From: Allokutzneria sp. A3M-2-11 16
GTDB lineage: Bacteria > Actinomycetota > Actinomycetes > Mycobacteriales > Pseudonocardiaceae
Length of the DNA stretch: 64,000 nucleotides
Direction: 5' to 3'
Assembly: GCF_024213555.1 (NCBI RefSeq)
Contig: NZ_JANAVO010000004.1
Span: forward strand, 1 to 64,000
How positions within the stretch are numbered: position 1 is the stretch's first letter; every line of letters begins with the position of its first letter. The notes beneath the pieces are model-generated. The model made no database searches and had not been told where the DNA came from. It saw only the letters and a list, made by a program, of their open reading frames with translations. The translations under genes and the position numbers were made by a program. Positions 17,550-25,681 of this stretch are shown in pieces.

Positions 17550-17600
17550 CCCTGAACGAGTCATTGGGGTAGTTGAGCGGCCTCAATGACTCATTCAGGG
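17550..17600. terminator. Inverted repeat of CCCTGAACGAGTCATT type, pair 2
   Basis: CCCTGAACGAGTCATTGGGG (17550-17569) and its near complement CAATGACTCATTCAGGG (17584-17600) form a stem of about 17 bp with one mismatch. It ends 2 bp before the MarR stop codon, so it is a likely terminator for that gene and possibly bidirectional. Confidence 0.65.
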
Positions 17601-17602
17601 CG

Positions 17603-18067
17603 TTAAGCGCGGGGGCGGAGGCGGCGGGCGAGGAGGTCGACGAGGCCGCCGGAGTGCTCGGCGAGCGCGTGCAGGGCGGATTCGAAGGCGGGGGCGGAGG
17701 AGCCGAGGGCGGCGCGGAACTCGGCGTCGACGGCGGCACGGGCGGCGCGGCCGGCCTCGATGAGCGAGCGGCCCCGGGGCGCCAGCTCCACCAAGCGGTT
17801 GCGCTGATCGCCCGGGTCGACGACGCGCCGCACGTAGCCGGCGCGCTCCATCTCGGCGGTCAGCTTGGACGCGCCCTGCGGGGTCATGCCGAGCTTGGCG
17901 GCGAGGTCGGAGATCCGCTCGGGGCCGACGAGCAGGTGCTGGAAAACGAAACCGTGGCTGTCCCGGACATCGGTGAAGCCCGCCGCGGCGACCGCCTCCC
18001 GCACGCGCGCGTCGGCCGCCGCGGAGGCCGCGGTGAGCAGCAGGACCAGATCCGTCACGAGCTCCAC
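17603..18067 (-). CDS. MarR family transcriptional regulator
   Basis: About 154 residues from a GTG at 18067. GTG codons at 18058 and 18076 are alternatives, and the upstream frame to 18094 would run across the likely operator. The winged helix reads ERISDLAAKLGMTPQGASKLTAEMERAGYVRRVVDPGDQRNRLVELAPRG in outline (recognition helix MTPQGASKLTAEM, wing DPGDQRNR), typical of MarR. The divergent serine-hydrolase gene starts about 40 bp away with a perfect CAACCATGGTTG dyad between them. It probably controls itself and that gene. The stop is 2 bp from a repeated inverted element. Confidence 0.85.
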   Translation of the reverse strand: MELVTDLVLLLTAASAAADARVREAVAAAGFTDVRDSHGFVFQHLLVGPERISDLAAKLGMTPQGASKLTAEMERAGYVRRVVDPGDQRNRLVELAPRGRSLIEAGRAARAAVDAEFRAALGSSAPAFESALHALAEHSGGLVDLLARRLRPRA

Positions 18068-18077
18068 CCTATTTACA

Positions 18078-18106
18078 CAACCATGGTTGCGCAATTACGG
18101 TTGCGC
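18078..18106. promoter_or_regulatory. Candidate MarR operator
   Basis: The perfect 12-bp dyad CAACCATGGTTG (18078-18089) overlaps the first of two direct GGTTGCGC boxes (18085-18092 and 18099-18106). All lie between the MarR start and the hydrolase ATG at 18108. The closeness of the two starts suggests short or absent leaders. Confidence 0.5.
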
Positions 18107-18107
18107 G

Positions 18108-19169
18108 ATGGACGGACGATGGGACCGGGCGTTCACCCCGGTACGAGAGGCATTCGCGGCCTGCCTGGACGACGACGAGCTGGGCGCGGCGGTCTGCGTC
18201 AGCGTCGACGGCGCGGTCATGGTCGACCTGTGGGGCGGCGAGACCGCGGCCGGAACGCCGTGGCAGCACGACACCGTGGTCAACGTCTTCTCGGCGACCA
18301 AGGGCGTCGTGGCGACGATCGCGCACGAGCTGGGCCTGGACCTCGACACGAAAGTCGAGTCCTACTGGCCCGAGTACGCCGCGCGGGGCAAGGGCGACAC
18401 GACAGTTCGCGATCTGCTCAGCCACCGCGCGGGACTTCCCGCGCTCCGCCAAGAGCAGCCGCCGGGATCGCTCTACGACTGGGATCACCTCGCCACCGCG
18501 TTGGCGAACGAGGAACCGTGGTGGGAGCCCGGGACCAAGCACGGCTACCACGCGGTGACCTACGGGTTCCTGGTCGGTGAGGTGCTGCGACGGGCAACCG
18601 GGAAAACCGTGCGACAGCTGACGGAGGAACTCGCGCTCGATGTCCACATTGGACTCCCGGAAGCCGAACGGAGTCGCCTCAGCGGTGTGGTGTTCGGACC
18701 GCCGCCGAAGCTGGCCGCGCTCACCGACCCGAACTCGGTGACAGCAAAGGCATTCGGCAACCCGCCGGACCTGGCCACGGTCGACCTCACCGGAGCGCGG
18801 TGGCTCGACGCCGAGGTTCCCGCGGCCAACGGGCACGCGACCGCACGCGGACTCGCGGAGCTCTACGCGCGGACGATCACCAAATCCTTTGTGCGTCAAG
18901 CGATCGCGCCGGTCAGCGATGGGCCGGACGAGGTGCTGCTCGGCCACTCCAGGTTCGCGAGCGGCTACATGCTGCCGAGTCCGATGCGGCCGTTCTCCCC
19001 TGGCGCCAACGCATTCGGGCATCCCGGAGCGGGCGGCGCGCTGGCCTTCGGAGACCCGGACGCGGGCCTGGCGTTCGGGTACACGCCGAACAAGCTGCGG
19101 ACCACGGTCTCCGGTAGCGATCCTCGATGGGACCGACTGGTCGGCGCGGTCTACTCCTGCTTGAGCTGA
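18108..19169 (+). CDS. Serine beta-lactamase-like hydrolase/esterase (class C fold)
   Basis: 353 residues from the ATG at 18108. The nucleophile motif SxxK is SATK (VFSATKGVV, about residue 64), LLSHRAGLP follows, and the tyrosine motif is the GYHAVTYGFLVGEVL region (Tyr about 146). The C-terminal KTG-equivalent is HPGAGG (about 307). This set marks EstB-type esterases and penicillin-binding-like hydrolases rather than true beta-lactamases. There is no signal peptide, so it probably acts in the cytoplasm on ester or amide substrates, which are unknown. It is divergent from marR. Its 3' end overlaps the convergent FolD-like gene by 19 bp. Confidence 0.88.
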   Translation: MDGRWDRAFTPVREAFAACLDDDELGAAVCVSVDGAVMVDLWGGETAAGTPWQHDTVVNVFSATKGVVATIAHELGLDLDTKVESYWPEYAARGKGDTTVRDLLSHRAGLPALRQEQPPGSLYDWDHLATALANEEPWWEPGTKHGYHAVTYGFLVGEVLRRATGKTVRQLTEELALDVHIGLPEAERSRLSGVVFGPPPKLAALTDPNSVTAKAFGNPPDLATVDLTGARWLDAEVPAANGHATARGLAELYARTITKSFVRQAIAPVSDGPDEVLLGHSRFASGYMLPSPMRPFSPGANAFGHPGAGGALAFGDPDAGLAFGYTPNKLRTTVSGSDPRWDRLVGAVYSCLS

Positions 19170-20014
19170 ACCATCGCCGCCTGCGCGACGTGGCGCAGCA
19201 CGAGCGTGGGCATCAGCGCGCCCACGGTGAGCGAGCCGATGAAGGCGCCCGCGACCTCGGCGACGTCCTTCGCCTCGGCGTCGCCGACCGCGCCCGGGAG
19301 CAGGCCGCCGAACTCGCCGCCGTGGCTCTCCCCCGAGTGGTCGAGCCCGACGCTGACCACGGTCGCGCCCTGCTTGACGTGCTTCGCGGTGATCAGGCCG
19401 CCCTGCCCCACCGCGGACACCAGCACGTCCGCGGCGGCCGTGATCTCCGGCAGCGCGGGTGCGTCCCCGCGCACCACCGTGACCGTGGCCTCGGCGGCGC
19501 GCAGCTGCAACGCCAGCGAGATCCCCTTGCCCACCAAGACAACTCGCGCGCCGACGAGCGGAATCTCCGCGTGCCGCAACAGTTCCATCACGGCGACCGG
19601 AGCCACTGGGGAGAACGCGGGCAGGCCGTGCGCGAGCCTGCCGATGGAGAGCGGGTTGACGCCCTCGACGTCCTTGCCCGGATCGATGCGCTCGCGCAGT
19701 CCCTCGGCGGCGAGGAAGCCCTCGGCCACGCTCACCCCGTGCACCTCGGGGTCCGCGGACAGCTCGTCGAGCAGCACCGCGAGGTCCACGGCGGGCGCGT
19801 CCACCGGCAGCACCCGCAGCACGACGTCGATCCCCAGCTCGACGCCGTCCCAGCTCAGCTGCTCTCCGTGGAGCGCGCCGACCGGATCCTCCTCGGGGAT
19901 CAGCGCGGCGAGCCGGGGCCGCGCGGGCAGGGCGGCGACGGTGTCGGCCACCTCCGCGTACAGCGCCTCGGCCAGCGGCGAGCCGTCGATCTCCCGAAGT
20001 TCATGCATGGTCAT
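19151..20014 (-). CDS. Divergent FolD-like methylenetetrahydrofolate dehydrogenase/cyclohydrolase
   Basis: 287 residues from the ATG at 20014 (MTMHELREIDGS); ATG at 20008 is also possible and no good ribosome site marks either. FolD hallmarks that can be aligned: GKDVEGVNPLSIGRL (family GKDVDGFHP), LPAFSPVAPVAVMELL (family PCTPxGxxxLL region), VVLVGKGISLALQL (nucleotide-binding VVGRSxxVGxP region) and ADVLVSAVGQ...VKQGATVVSVG. The PCTP core is changed to SPVAP, and the C-terminal PGGVGPMT motif is replaced by TVGALMPT. It is either a specialised folate or NAD(P) enzyme or an inactive paralogue. The stop overlaps the convergent hydrolase gene. Confidence 0.72.
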   Translation of the reverse strand: MTMHELREIDGSPLAEALYAEVADTVAALPARPRLAALIPEEDPVGALHGEQLSWDGVELGIDVVLRVLPVDAPAVDLAVLLDELSADPEVHGVSVAEGFLAAEGLRERIDPGKDVEGVNPLSIGRLAHGLPAFSPVAPVAVMELLRHAEIPLVGARVVLVGKGISLALQLRAAEATVTVVRGDAPALPEITAAADVLVSAVGQGGLITAKHVKQGATVVSVGLDHSGESHGGEFGGLLPGAVGDAEAKDVAEVAGAFIGSLTVGALMPTLVLRHVAQAAMVQLKQE

Positions 20015-20024
20015 AAATGTTAGG

Positions 20025-20669
20025 TCAGCGAACGCTGACGAATCCGGACTCGTAGGCAATGATCACGGCCTGCGTGCGGTCACGGGCGTGCAGCTTGCCC
20101 AGCACGTTCCCGACGTGCGTTTTCACCGTCTCCACGCTGACGACGAGCTCCGCCGCGATCTCCGCGTTCGTCAGACCTTTCGCCACCAGCCGAAGCACCT
20201 CGGCCTCCCGCTCGGTGAGCTGAGCCCCGTTGAGCGCCTTCCGCTCGCCACCCGCGCGCTGTTCGGCGAGCGCGCGGATCGCGCTGGGGAACAACAGCGA
20301 ATCCCCGCTGGCCACCGTGCGCACTGCCTGCACGATCTCCGCGGGCCGAGCGCGTTTGAGCAGGAACCCGCTCGCACCTGCGCGCAGCGCGTCGTAGACG
20401 TAGTCGTCGTTCTCGAAGGTGGTGACCACCAGGATCTTCGGCGGCTCGGCCATGGTCGACAGCAGGTGGCGGGTCGCCTGGATGCCGTCGACCGCGGGCA
20501 TCCGCACGTCCATCAGCACCACGTCCGGCTTCAGCGAACGCACCAGCGGCACCACCTCGGCCCCGTCCGCCGCCTCGCCGACGACCTCCAGATCCGGCTC
20601 AGCGCCCAGGATCGCCCGCAGTCCCGTGCGAATCAGGTCCTCGTCATCAACAAGCACGACCGAAGTCAT
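20025..20669 (-). CDS. NarL/FixJ-type response regulator
   Basis: 214 residues. The receiver domain has the acidic pair VDDED (8-11), the phospho-acceptor Asp54 in VVLMDVRMP, Thr in VVTTF and Lys in FLLKRA. The C-terminal LuxR helix-turn-helix reads LTEREAEVLRLVAKGLTNAEIA and VSVETVKTHVGNVLGKL. The ATG at 20669 overlaps the histidine kinase stop by 4 nt (ATGA), so the pair is translationally coupled. It acts as a DNA-binding output activated by the partner kinase. Targets are unknown; the FolD-like gene lies 10 bp downstream on the same strand and may be cotranscribed. Confidence 0.95.
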   Translation of the reverse strand: MTSVVLVDDEDLIRTGLRAILGAEPDLEVVGEAADGAEVVPLVRSLKPDVVLMDVRMPAVDGIQATRHLLSTMAEPPKILVVTTFENDDYVYDALRAGASGFLLKRARPAEIVQAVRTVASGDSLLFPSAIRALAEQRAGGERKALNGAQLTEREAEVLRLVAKGLTNAEIAAELVVSVETVKTHVGNVLGKLHARDRTQAVIIAYESGFVSVR

Positions 20670-21928
20670 CTGTCCCCCAAAGGAAGAGTCACCGAGACCC
20701 GCCACTCCCCGTCGTCCGCGCCCGCGGAGAACCGGCCGCCGAGGACCGTCACGCGCTCCCGCATCCCGATCAACCCGCGGCCACCGCGCCCCGCTGCCTT
20801 GGCTGCGCCGACCGGGTTCGCCACGTCCAGCTCCAGCACTCCGTCCAGCACGGCGATCCGCACCCGGACATCGACCTCGCCCGCGTGTCGAAGAGCGTTG
20901 GTCAGGCACTCCTGCACGATCCGGTACGCCTCCCTGGACACCGCCGGACGCACCCGGTCGAGGTCGCCGGTGAGCTCGGCCTGAACTCGCGGTTTGTCCA
21001 GCAGTGAACGGATGTCGGCAAGCGTTCGCTGCGGCGTCGTCCCGGCGGCGCGCTCCTCCCGCAGCAGTCCGAGCACGTGGTCGAGGTCCTCCAGCGCCGC
21101 GCGGCCCGCCTCCTCGATCGCCAGCAGCGCCTTGCGCACGAACTCCGGATCGCTGTCGAGCACCAGTCGCGCCGCACCGGCCTGCACGGTGGTGACGGTG
21201 AGCGCGTGGCCGACCGAGTCGTGCAGCTCGCGCGCCAGGCGGTTGCGCTCGGCGAGCTGTTCGGTGCGCCGCTCCAGCCGGGCGATCCGCTCCTCCGGCG
21301 ACGGCCCGAGCAGCGCGGGCGCCAGGTGCCGCAGCAGCACGCCGAGCCAGAAGATCACGTACAGCGAGCAGGCGAACAGCACCAGCCCGGCGGGCACGCC
21401 CCACAGCGCCGCCGCGCCACTGGGGAACTCCACGACCCCGGTGTCGGAGAACTTGATGCGCTGCTCCGGCACGAGCGGGGCGATCATCATCGCGACGCCG
21501 AAGGTCGGCGCGATCAACGTGATCAGCGCGATGACCCCACCGCACAGCAGGTGCAGCAGGAACCAGGCCGCGGTGCGCCACCGGGTCCGCCACGAGCGCC
21601 CGTCCTCGGCGGAGTAGTCCGGCAGCGGCACGCCGAGCAGCGCGCGCACGGCGACGATCTCCACCATCCGCACGGCCGGGATGAAGCCGGTGATCACCGG
21701 CGGCACGACCATCGCCAGCACCATGACCAGCACCTGCGCGGGCGGCCACGGGAACCAGCCGCCGACAACCGTGCCGATCCCGGCGTCGAGCCCGACGAAC
21801 GACAGCAGCAGGCCGCCGCCGGGCAGCAGCAAGATCCACGACCGGAACGTGAAGCGGCTGACCAGCGGACCCAGCACGCGACGGAGACCGGTGCCGATGC
21901 TCGATCCCGCAAGCGGATCTTCGGTCAC
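20666..21928 (-). CDS. NarL-system sensor histidine kinase (HisKA_3)
   Basis: 420 residues from the GTG at 21928 (GAGG lies 8 bases upstream; another GTG at 21949 is open). The N-terminal half has about five hydrophobic segments (SWILLLPGGGLLLSFVGL; VLVMVLAMVVPPVITGFI; WFLLHLLCGGVIALITLI; GVPAGLVLFACSLYVIFWLG), so it is an integral membrane sensor with little extracellular sequence. The dimerisation and phosphorylation box is RLARELHDSVGHALT, and the ATPase domain has the N box IVQECLTNALRHA and G box GRGGRGLIGMRERV. Such kinases in actinomycetes often sense envelope stress or drugs. It is coupled to the response regulator by a 4-nt overlap. Confidence 0.93.
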   Translation of the reverse strand: MTEDPLAGSSIGTGLRRVLGPLVSRFTFRSWILLLPGGGLLLSFVGLDAGIGTVVGGWFPWPPAQVLVMVLAMVVPPVITGFIPAVRMVEIVAVRALLGVPLPDYSAEDGRSWRTRWRTAAWFLLHLLCGGVIALITLIAPTFGVAMMIAPLVPEQRIKFSDTGVVEFPSGAAALWGVPAGLVLFACSLYVIFWLGVLLRHLAPALLGPSPEERIARLERRTEQLAERNRLARELHDSVGHALTVTTVQAGAARLVLDSDPEFVRKALLAIEEAGRAALEDLDHVLGLLREERAAGTTPQRTLADIRSLLDKPRVQAELTGDLDRVRPAVSREAYRIVQECLTNALRHAGEVDVRVRIAVLDGVLELDVANPVGAAKAAGRGGRGLIGMRERVTVLGGRFSAGADDGEWRVSVTLPLGDR

Positions 21929-22092
21929 ACTCCGATCCTCGCAGACCACCCCGACGACCGTCTCCCTCGCGCGGGGGAGACGGTTCGCGCCTCAGCGGGA
22001 GTCCCACGACGGGGCGGCGAGCACAGGCTGAGCGGGGTGATCGGCCTGGGCCGCTGGGGGTGCCCAGGCCGATCCGAGGCGGAAGGAGGCGC

Positions 22093-22542
22093 GTGACCGG
22101 CAACCCGGACCTGCGCGGTCCACTCGCGACGATCGCGTGCCACGGAGCGGTCGCGCTCGCCGTCCTCTACGCCGGGCTGCGGGCTTACTGGACGTTGGGC
22201 GGACAGGCCCTACTGGAGTCGGTCGGCGTCGCAGAACGCCTTCTCAGCGATTCCCTCTTGCCCCCGCCGGGCCTCGTGATAGCGGCACTGGCGATTGCCG
22301 CGCTGCCGCTCGGACTTCGTCGAACGAATTTTCGCCGAGCATTGCTGATTCCGGCGTGGGTGGCCGTGGCGGCACTGGCGACGCGCGGGTTCTCCGGGTT
22401 GCTCCTGCTGTATCCGCTTCGCGAGACCGTTCCCCCGCTGAGCACGCCCGCAGTCCTGGCACTGGCCGCGTACTCGCCGATGTTCCTGCTGTGGGCGGCC
22501 CTGCTCGGCGGCGTCGCGATCCTTTCCAAGACGCATTCTTGA
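22093..22542 (+). CDS. Small four-helix membrane protein (DUF3995-like)
   Basis: 149 residues from the GTG at 22093, with AGGAGG just upstream (22084-22089). Four hydrophobic segments are visible: ATIACHGAVALAVLYAGLRA, PGLVIAALAIAALPLGL, ALLIPAWVAVAALATRGFSG and AVLALAAYSPMFLLWAALLG. Length and pattern fit the DUF3995 family, for which I know no function. It is divergent from the histidine kinase, so it could be a target of that two-component system; this is inference from position only. Confidence 0.72.
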   Translation: MTGNPDLRGPLATIACHGAVALAVLYAGLRAYWTLGGQALLESVGVAERLLSDSLLPPPGLVIAALAIAALPLGLRRTNFRRALLIPAWVAVAALATRGFSGLLLLYPLRETVPPLSTPAVLALAAYSPMFLLWAALLGGVAILSKTHS

Positions 22543-22639
22543 GCACCTACCGGAAAGTTCAAGAATTCGCCATATCGATTCTTTGAAGTAACCGTCGTGC
22601 TATCTTTGAATTCCCGTTTCGGTGAATGCAGGAGGTGTC

Positions 22640-23737
22640 GTGACGGGAAGCTTCGAAGACGCGCCGCCGGATCCGGCCGGAATCTCCGGCAATGCCGAAC
22701 TGGTCGCCCGGCTCAACGAGTTGCGCGGCTGGGCGGGCACGCCTTCGCTGCGCAGGCTGCGGGCGCTCGCGGGCCCGGCGGACGCGCTGCCCCCGGCCAC
22801 CGTCTCGGACGTCCTCACCGGAAAACGGCTGGCCAGGCTGCCCCGGCTGGAGTTCGTCGAGGCGTTCGTGCTGGCCTGCCTGCGCGCGAGGGAGTACGAC
22901 GAGGCGGAACTGGCGGCCTGGACCAGGGCATGGCGGGCGCTCGCCAGCGCCGAGCACCCGACGGCTCCGGTGAAGACCGAGCTGCCCGTGTCGCGCTGGT
23001 GGGCCCGGCGCGCGACCCGCGTGGCGTTCGCGTTGCTGTGCCTGTGCGTGTTGCCAGGGGCGCAAGCCGCCCCGGTGCTCGCCGATGCGACCCACACCGG
23101 GCCGGTGACCTGGTGGAAGCTGGACGACGGGGCCGGGGCGACCGCCGCCGACTCGACCGGTTCGGGCGCGGCGGGAGTGCTGAGCGGGGGCAGTACCTGG
23201 GTGCGGACCGAGCAGGGCCCCGCGGTGGAGTTCGACGGCAACGGCCGAGTGTCCACCGACCGGCGCGTGGTCGCCGCCGAGAACGGCTTCAGCGTGACCG
23301 CGTGGGTGCGCCTCACCGCCACCGGCGACTGGGCGACGGCGGTCAGCGCGCGCGGCGGCGGGTTCGACTCGTTCCTGCTCGGCTACAACGGCGACGCCGA
23401 CGCGTGGTCCTTCGCCGCCCCGCACAAGGACGACGGTGACGTGATCAGCGCGGCGCTGTCCGGGACGCCACCGCGCAGGGGCCGCTGGACCCACCTCGGC
23501 GGCGTCTACAGCGCGGCGACCCGGCAGCTGACCCTCTACGTCGACGGCGCGGCGGTGGGCACCAGCGAGCTGCCCGCCGGACTGCGCCGGACGACGGGCG
23601 CCTTCGACATCGGCCGCGCGGTGTACCGGGGGCGGCACATCTCGGGCTGGCGCGGGGAGATCCGCGACGTGCGGCTCTTCGACCGGCCGATCAGCCGCAC
23701 GGAGCTGCGCGCGATCACCGAGAAGATTTCCGGCTGA
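22640..23737 (+). CDS. HTH-like domain, TM helix and extracellular LamG lectin-like domain protein
   Basis: 365 residues from the GTG at 22640, which has GGAGG 4 bases upstream; the frame also opens at 22622. Residues about 15-85 (LVARLNELRGWAGTPSLRRL, LPPATVSDVLTGKRLARLPR, EFVEAFVLACL) look like the XRE-type helical domain seen in many actinobacterial transmembrane proteins. A single TM helix (VAFALLCLCVLPGAQAAPVL, about 130-150) leads to a concanavalin-like LamG domain (VTWWKLDDGAGATAADSTG; AVEFDGNGRVST; FSVTAWVRL; WTHLGGVYSAATRQLTLYVDG; GEIRDVRLFDRPIS). It is probably anchored with LamG outside, binding glycans or proteins. Whether the inner domain binds DNA is unknown. Confidence 0.8.
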   Translation: MTGSFEDAPPDPAGISGNAELVARLNELRGWAGTPSLRRLRALAGPADALPPATVSDVLTGKRLARLPRLEFVEAFVLACLRAREYDEAELAAWTRAWRALASAEHPTAPVKTELPVSRWWARRATRVAFALLCLCVLPGAQAAPVLADATHTGPVTWWKLDDGAGATAADSTGSGAAGVLSGGSTWVRTEQGPAVEFDGNGRVSTDRRVVAAENGFSVTAWVRLTATGDWATAVSARGGGFDSFLLGYNGDADAWSFAAPHKDDGDVISAALSGTPPRRGRWTHLGGVYSAATRQLTLYVDGAAVGTSELPAGLRRTTGAFDIGRAVYRGRHISGWRGEIRDVRLFDRPISRTELRAITEKISG

Positions 23738-23873
23738 GCACCGTCCCGGCCGGAAAATCGCATGTCCTCCCCGTCCGAGCCTGTCCGGGACACGGGGAAG
23801 TCGTTGCCGGACACCGAGCGCCCGGCGGAGGTTCGGTCCCTTGCCCCCAGGACTTCCAGCGAAGGGACCACTC

Positions 23874-25097
23874 GTGTCAGGACCCGGGCACCGGCCGCCC
23901 CTGACCGCGCTCACCACCGACGCCCCACCGGCGAGCACGGAGATCACCGTCATCGGCGGCGGCCTGTTCGGCGCGGCCTGCGCCTACTGGCTGTCCCGTT
24001 CCGGCAGGCGGGTCGCGGTCATCGAGGCGGGCAGCCTCGCGGGCGGGGCCAGCGGCAGCGGTGCCGGGCTGGTGGTGCCCACCACGCCGGAGCCCTACGA
24101 GCGGGCGGTCGACCGGCTCGGCGGGCGCTCCGCGCGCCAGGTGCTGCGGATCGCTGAGAAGGGCTTCTCCCTGCTGCGCAAGGCGACCGAGCACGGCGAG
24201 GTGGACTGCCCGCTCAAGGACAACGGCCACATCCAGCTCGCGGTCGGCGCCGAGCGGCACGCCGTGCTGGCCGAGCGCGCGAGGGCGCTGAAGGCCGACG
24301 GCGTGCCGACCGAGTGGCTCAGCCCACGCGACCTGCGCGGCCCGGTCACCACCGCGCTCGCCGCCGACGTGCGCTGCGGCCTGCTCCTACCCGGGGGCGT
24401 CCTCGATCCGACGCAGCTGGTACTCGCGCTGACCAAGGCCGCGATGGACCTCGGCGCCACGGTGCACACCGGCACCGCGGTGATCGACGTCAAGCAGTCG
24501 GCCAAGGGCGTCCGGGTGATGACCACGCGCGGGCTGGTCCGCTCCGAGGCGGCGATCATCGCGATCAACGCGTGGAGCGGGCGCCTGGTGCCCGACCTGG
24601 ACCGGATGATCACCGCGAGCCAGGCGCAGGTGCTGGCGACGGACGTGCTCCCGCCGGTGTTCTCCACCGGGATGTCGGCGACCATCGGCGCGGACGGCAC
24701 CTACTGGCAGCAGACCAAGGACGGCCGGGTGATCCTGGGTGGCTACGGGCCCGCGGCCTCCGCACAGGCCAACGGTTCCGGCCCGCTCGACCGCAAACCG
24801 GAGGACGCGGTGCACGCGACGCTCGTGCGGGCGCTGCCGCGGCTGTTCCCGGCCATCGGACAGATCCGGACGACGCAGCGACGGGCCGCCCCGGTCGCGC
24901 GCACGGCCGACCACCTGCCCGTCGTGCACCGCGTCGACGAGCGCGTCTGGGCGGCGGGCGGTTTCGACCTCAACGGCCTGCCGCTGGCCTTCGCCCTCTC
25001 CCGTGCGCTGGCCCTCGCGGTGCCCACCGGCTGGGCGCCCGCCGAACTGAGCCCGTTCGCCCTCACCCGCCCGTCGTTGCGCCCCGCAGCCGTCTGA
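23874..25097 (+). CDS. FAD-dependent oxidoreductase of the DAO (glycine/D-amino-acid oxidase) family
   Basis: 407 residues from the GTG at 23874 (AAGGGA upstream); the frame opens earlier at 23841. The dinucleotide-binding motif is ITVIGGGLFGAACAYWLSRSG, with the acidic strand end VAVIEAG. GLVVPTTPEPYERAVDRLGG, the substrate-domain strands and the C-terminal FAD loop VWAAGGFDLNGLPLAF fit the DAO superfamily, which includes sarcosine, proline and D-amino-acid oxidases. It has no secretion signal and should be cytosolic. The substrate cannot be told. It stands in line after the LamG gene, with about 135 bp between. Confidence 0.86.
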   Translation: MSGPGHRPPLTALTTDAPPASTEITVIGGGLFGAACAYWLSRSGRRVAVIEAGSLAGGASGSGAGLVVPTTPEPYERAVDRLGGRSARQVLRIAEKGFSLLRKATEHGEVDCPLKDNGHIQLAVGAERHAVLAERARALKADGVPTEWLSPRDLRGPVTTALAADVRCGLLLPGGVLDPTQLVLALTKAAMDLGATVHTGTAVIDVKQSAKGVRVMTTRGLVRSEAAIIAINAWSGRLVPDLDRMITASQAQVLATDVLPPVFSTGMSATIGADGTYWQQTKDGRVILGGYGPAASAQANGSGPLDRKPEDAVHATLVRALPRLFPAIGQIRTTQRRAAPVARTADHLPVVHRVDERVWAAGGFDLNGLPLAFALSRALALAVPTGWAPAELSPFALTRPSLRPAAV

Positions 25098-25211
25098 GCT
25101 GCGCGTACGGGTCCGTCCGGGACAGTCCGGACTAGGCCGATCGGGTTGCCGGTCAGCTCGCCGCGCCCAGAAGGTCGAGTTGTCGGATTCACCCAGCTCG
25201 GGAGAGATCGC

Positions 25212-25592
25212 ATGACCATCACTCGCACCGCAGCAGTCCTCACCGCCGCGCTCGCCGTCGCAGGCGGCCTCACCGCGGGCGTCGCCGGCGCATCGGCCGC
25301 GGCCTGCAAGCTCACCGCGGGCACGCCGTTCCACCACAGCGGCAACGTCAAGGCCAACGTCTCCACCTCGGGCTGCAGCACGGCGATCACCTACACCGCG
25401 AAGCTGCAGTGGCGGAACATGACCGGGTTGAACTGGACCAATCTCGACTCGGGGACGTGGCGGGGCAACGAGAGCCAGACCCTGCTCTTCGACTGCAAGG
25501 CCGGCGAGAAGGAGACCTACCGCGCGGTCGTCGACGGCAGCAACGGCACCGAGAAGTACAGCGCGGAGAAGACCTTCACCTGCGGGCAGTAG
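25212..25592 (+). CDS. Small secreted protein of unknown function
   Basis: 126 residues from the ATG at 25212, with GGAGAG 5 bases upstream. A clear signal peptide (MTITRTAAVLTAALAVAGG to GASA-AA) leaves a mature chain of about 95 residues with four cysteines (CKLTAG, GCSTA, DCKAG, TCGQ), probably two disulfides. Alternating hydrophobic stretches (ITYTAKLQWRNM; QTLLFDCKAGEKETYRAVVD) suggest a small beta-sandwich. I do not recognise the family. No neighbour hints at a role. Confidence 0.82.
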   Translation: MTITRTAAVLTAALAVAGGLTAGVAGASAAACKLTAGTPFHHSGNVKANVSTSGCSTAITYTAKLQWRNMTGLNWTNLDSGTWRGNESQTLLFDCKAGEKETYRAVVDGSNGTEKYSAEKTFTCGQ

Positions 25593-25681
25593 CGCCGAGG
25601 TCGCGCCGGAACACTGACAGCGGTTGTCAGGTTTCGGCGCGACCATCTCCTCGTCGGAGAACGCGACGACGGAGGAACGAC

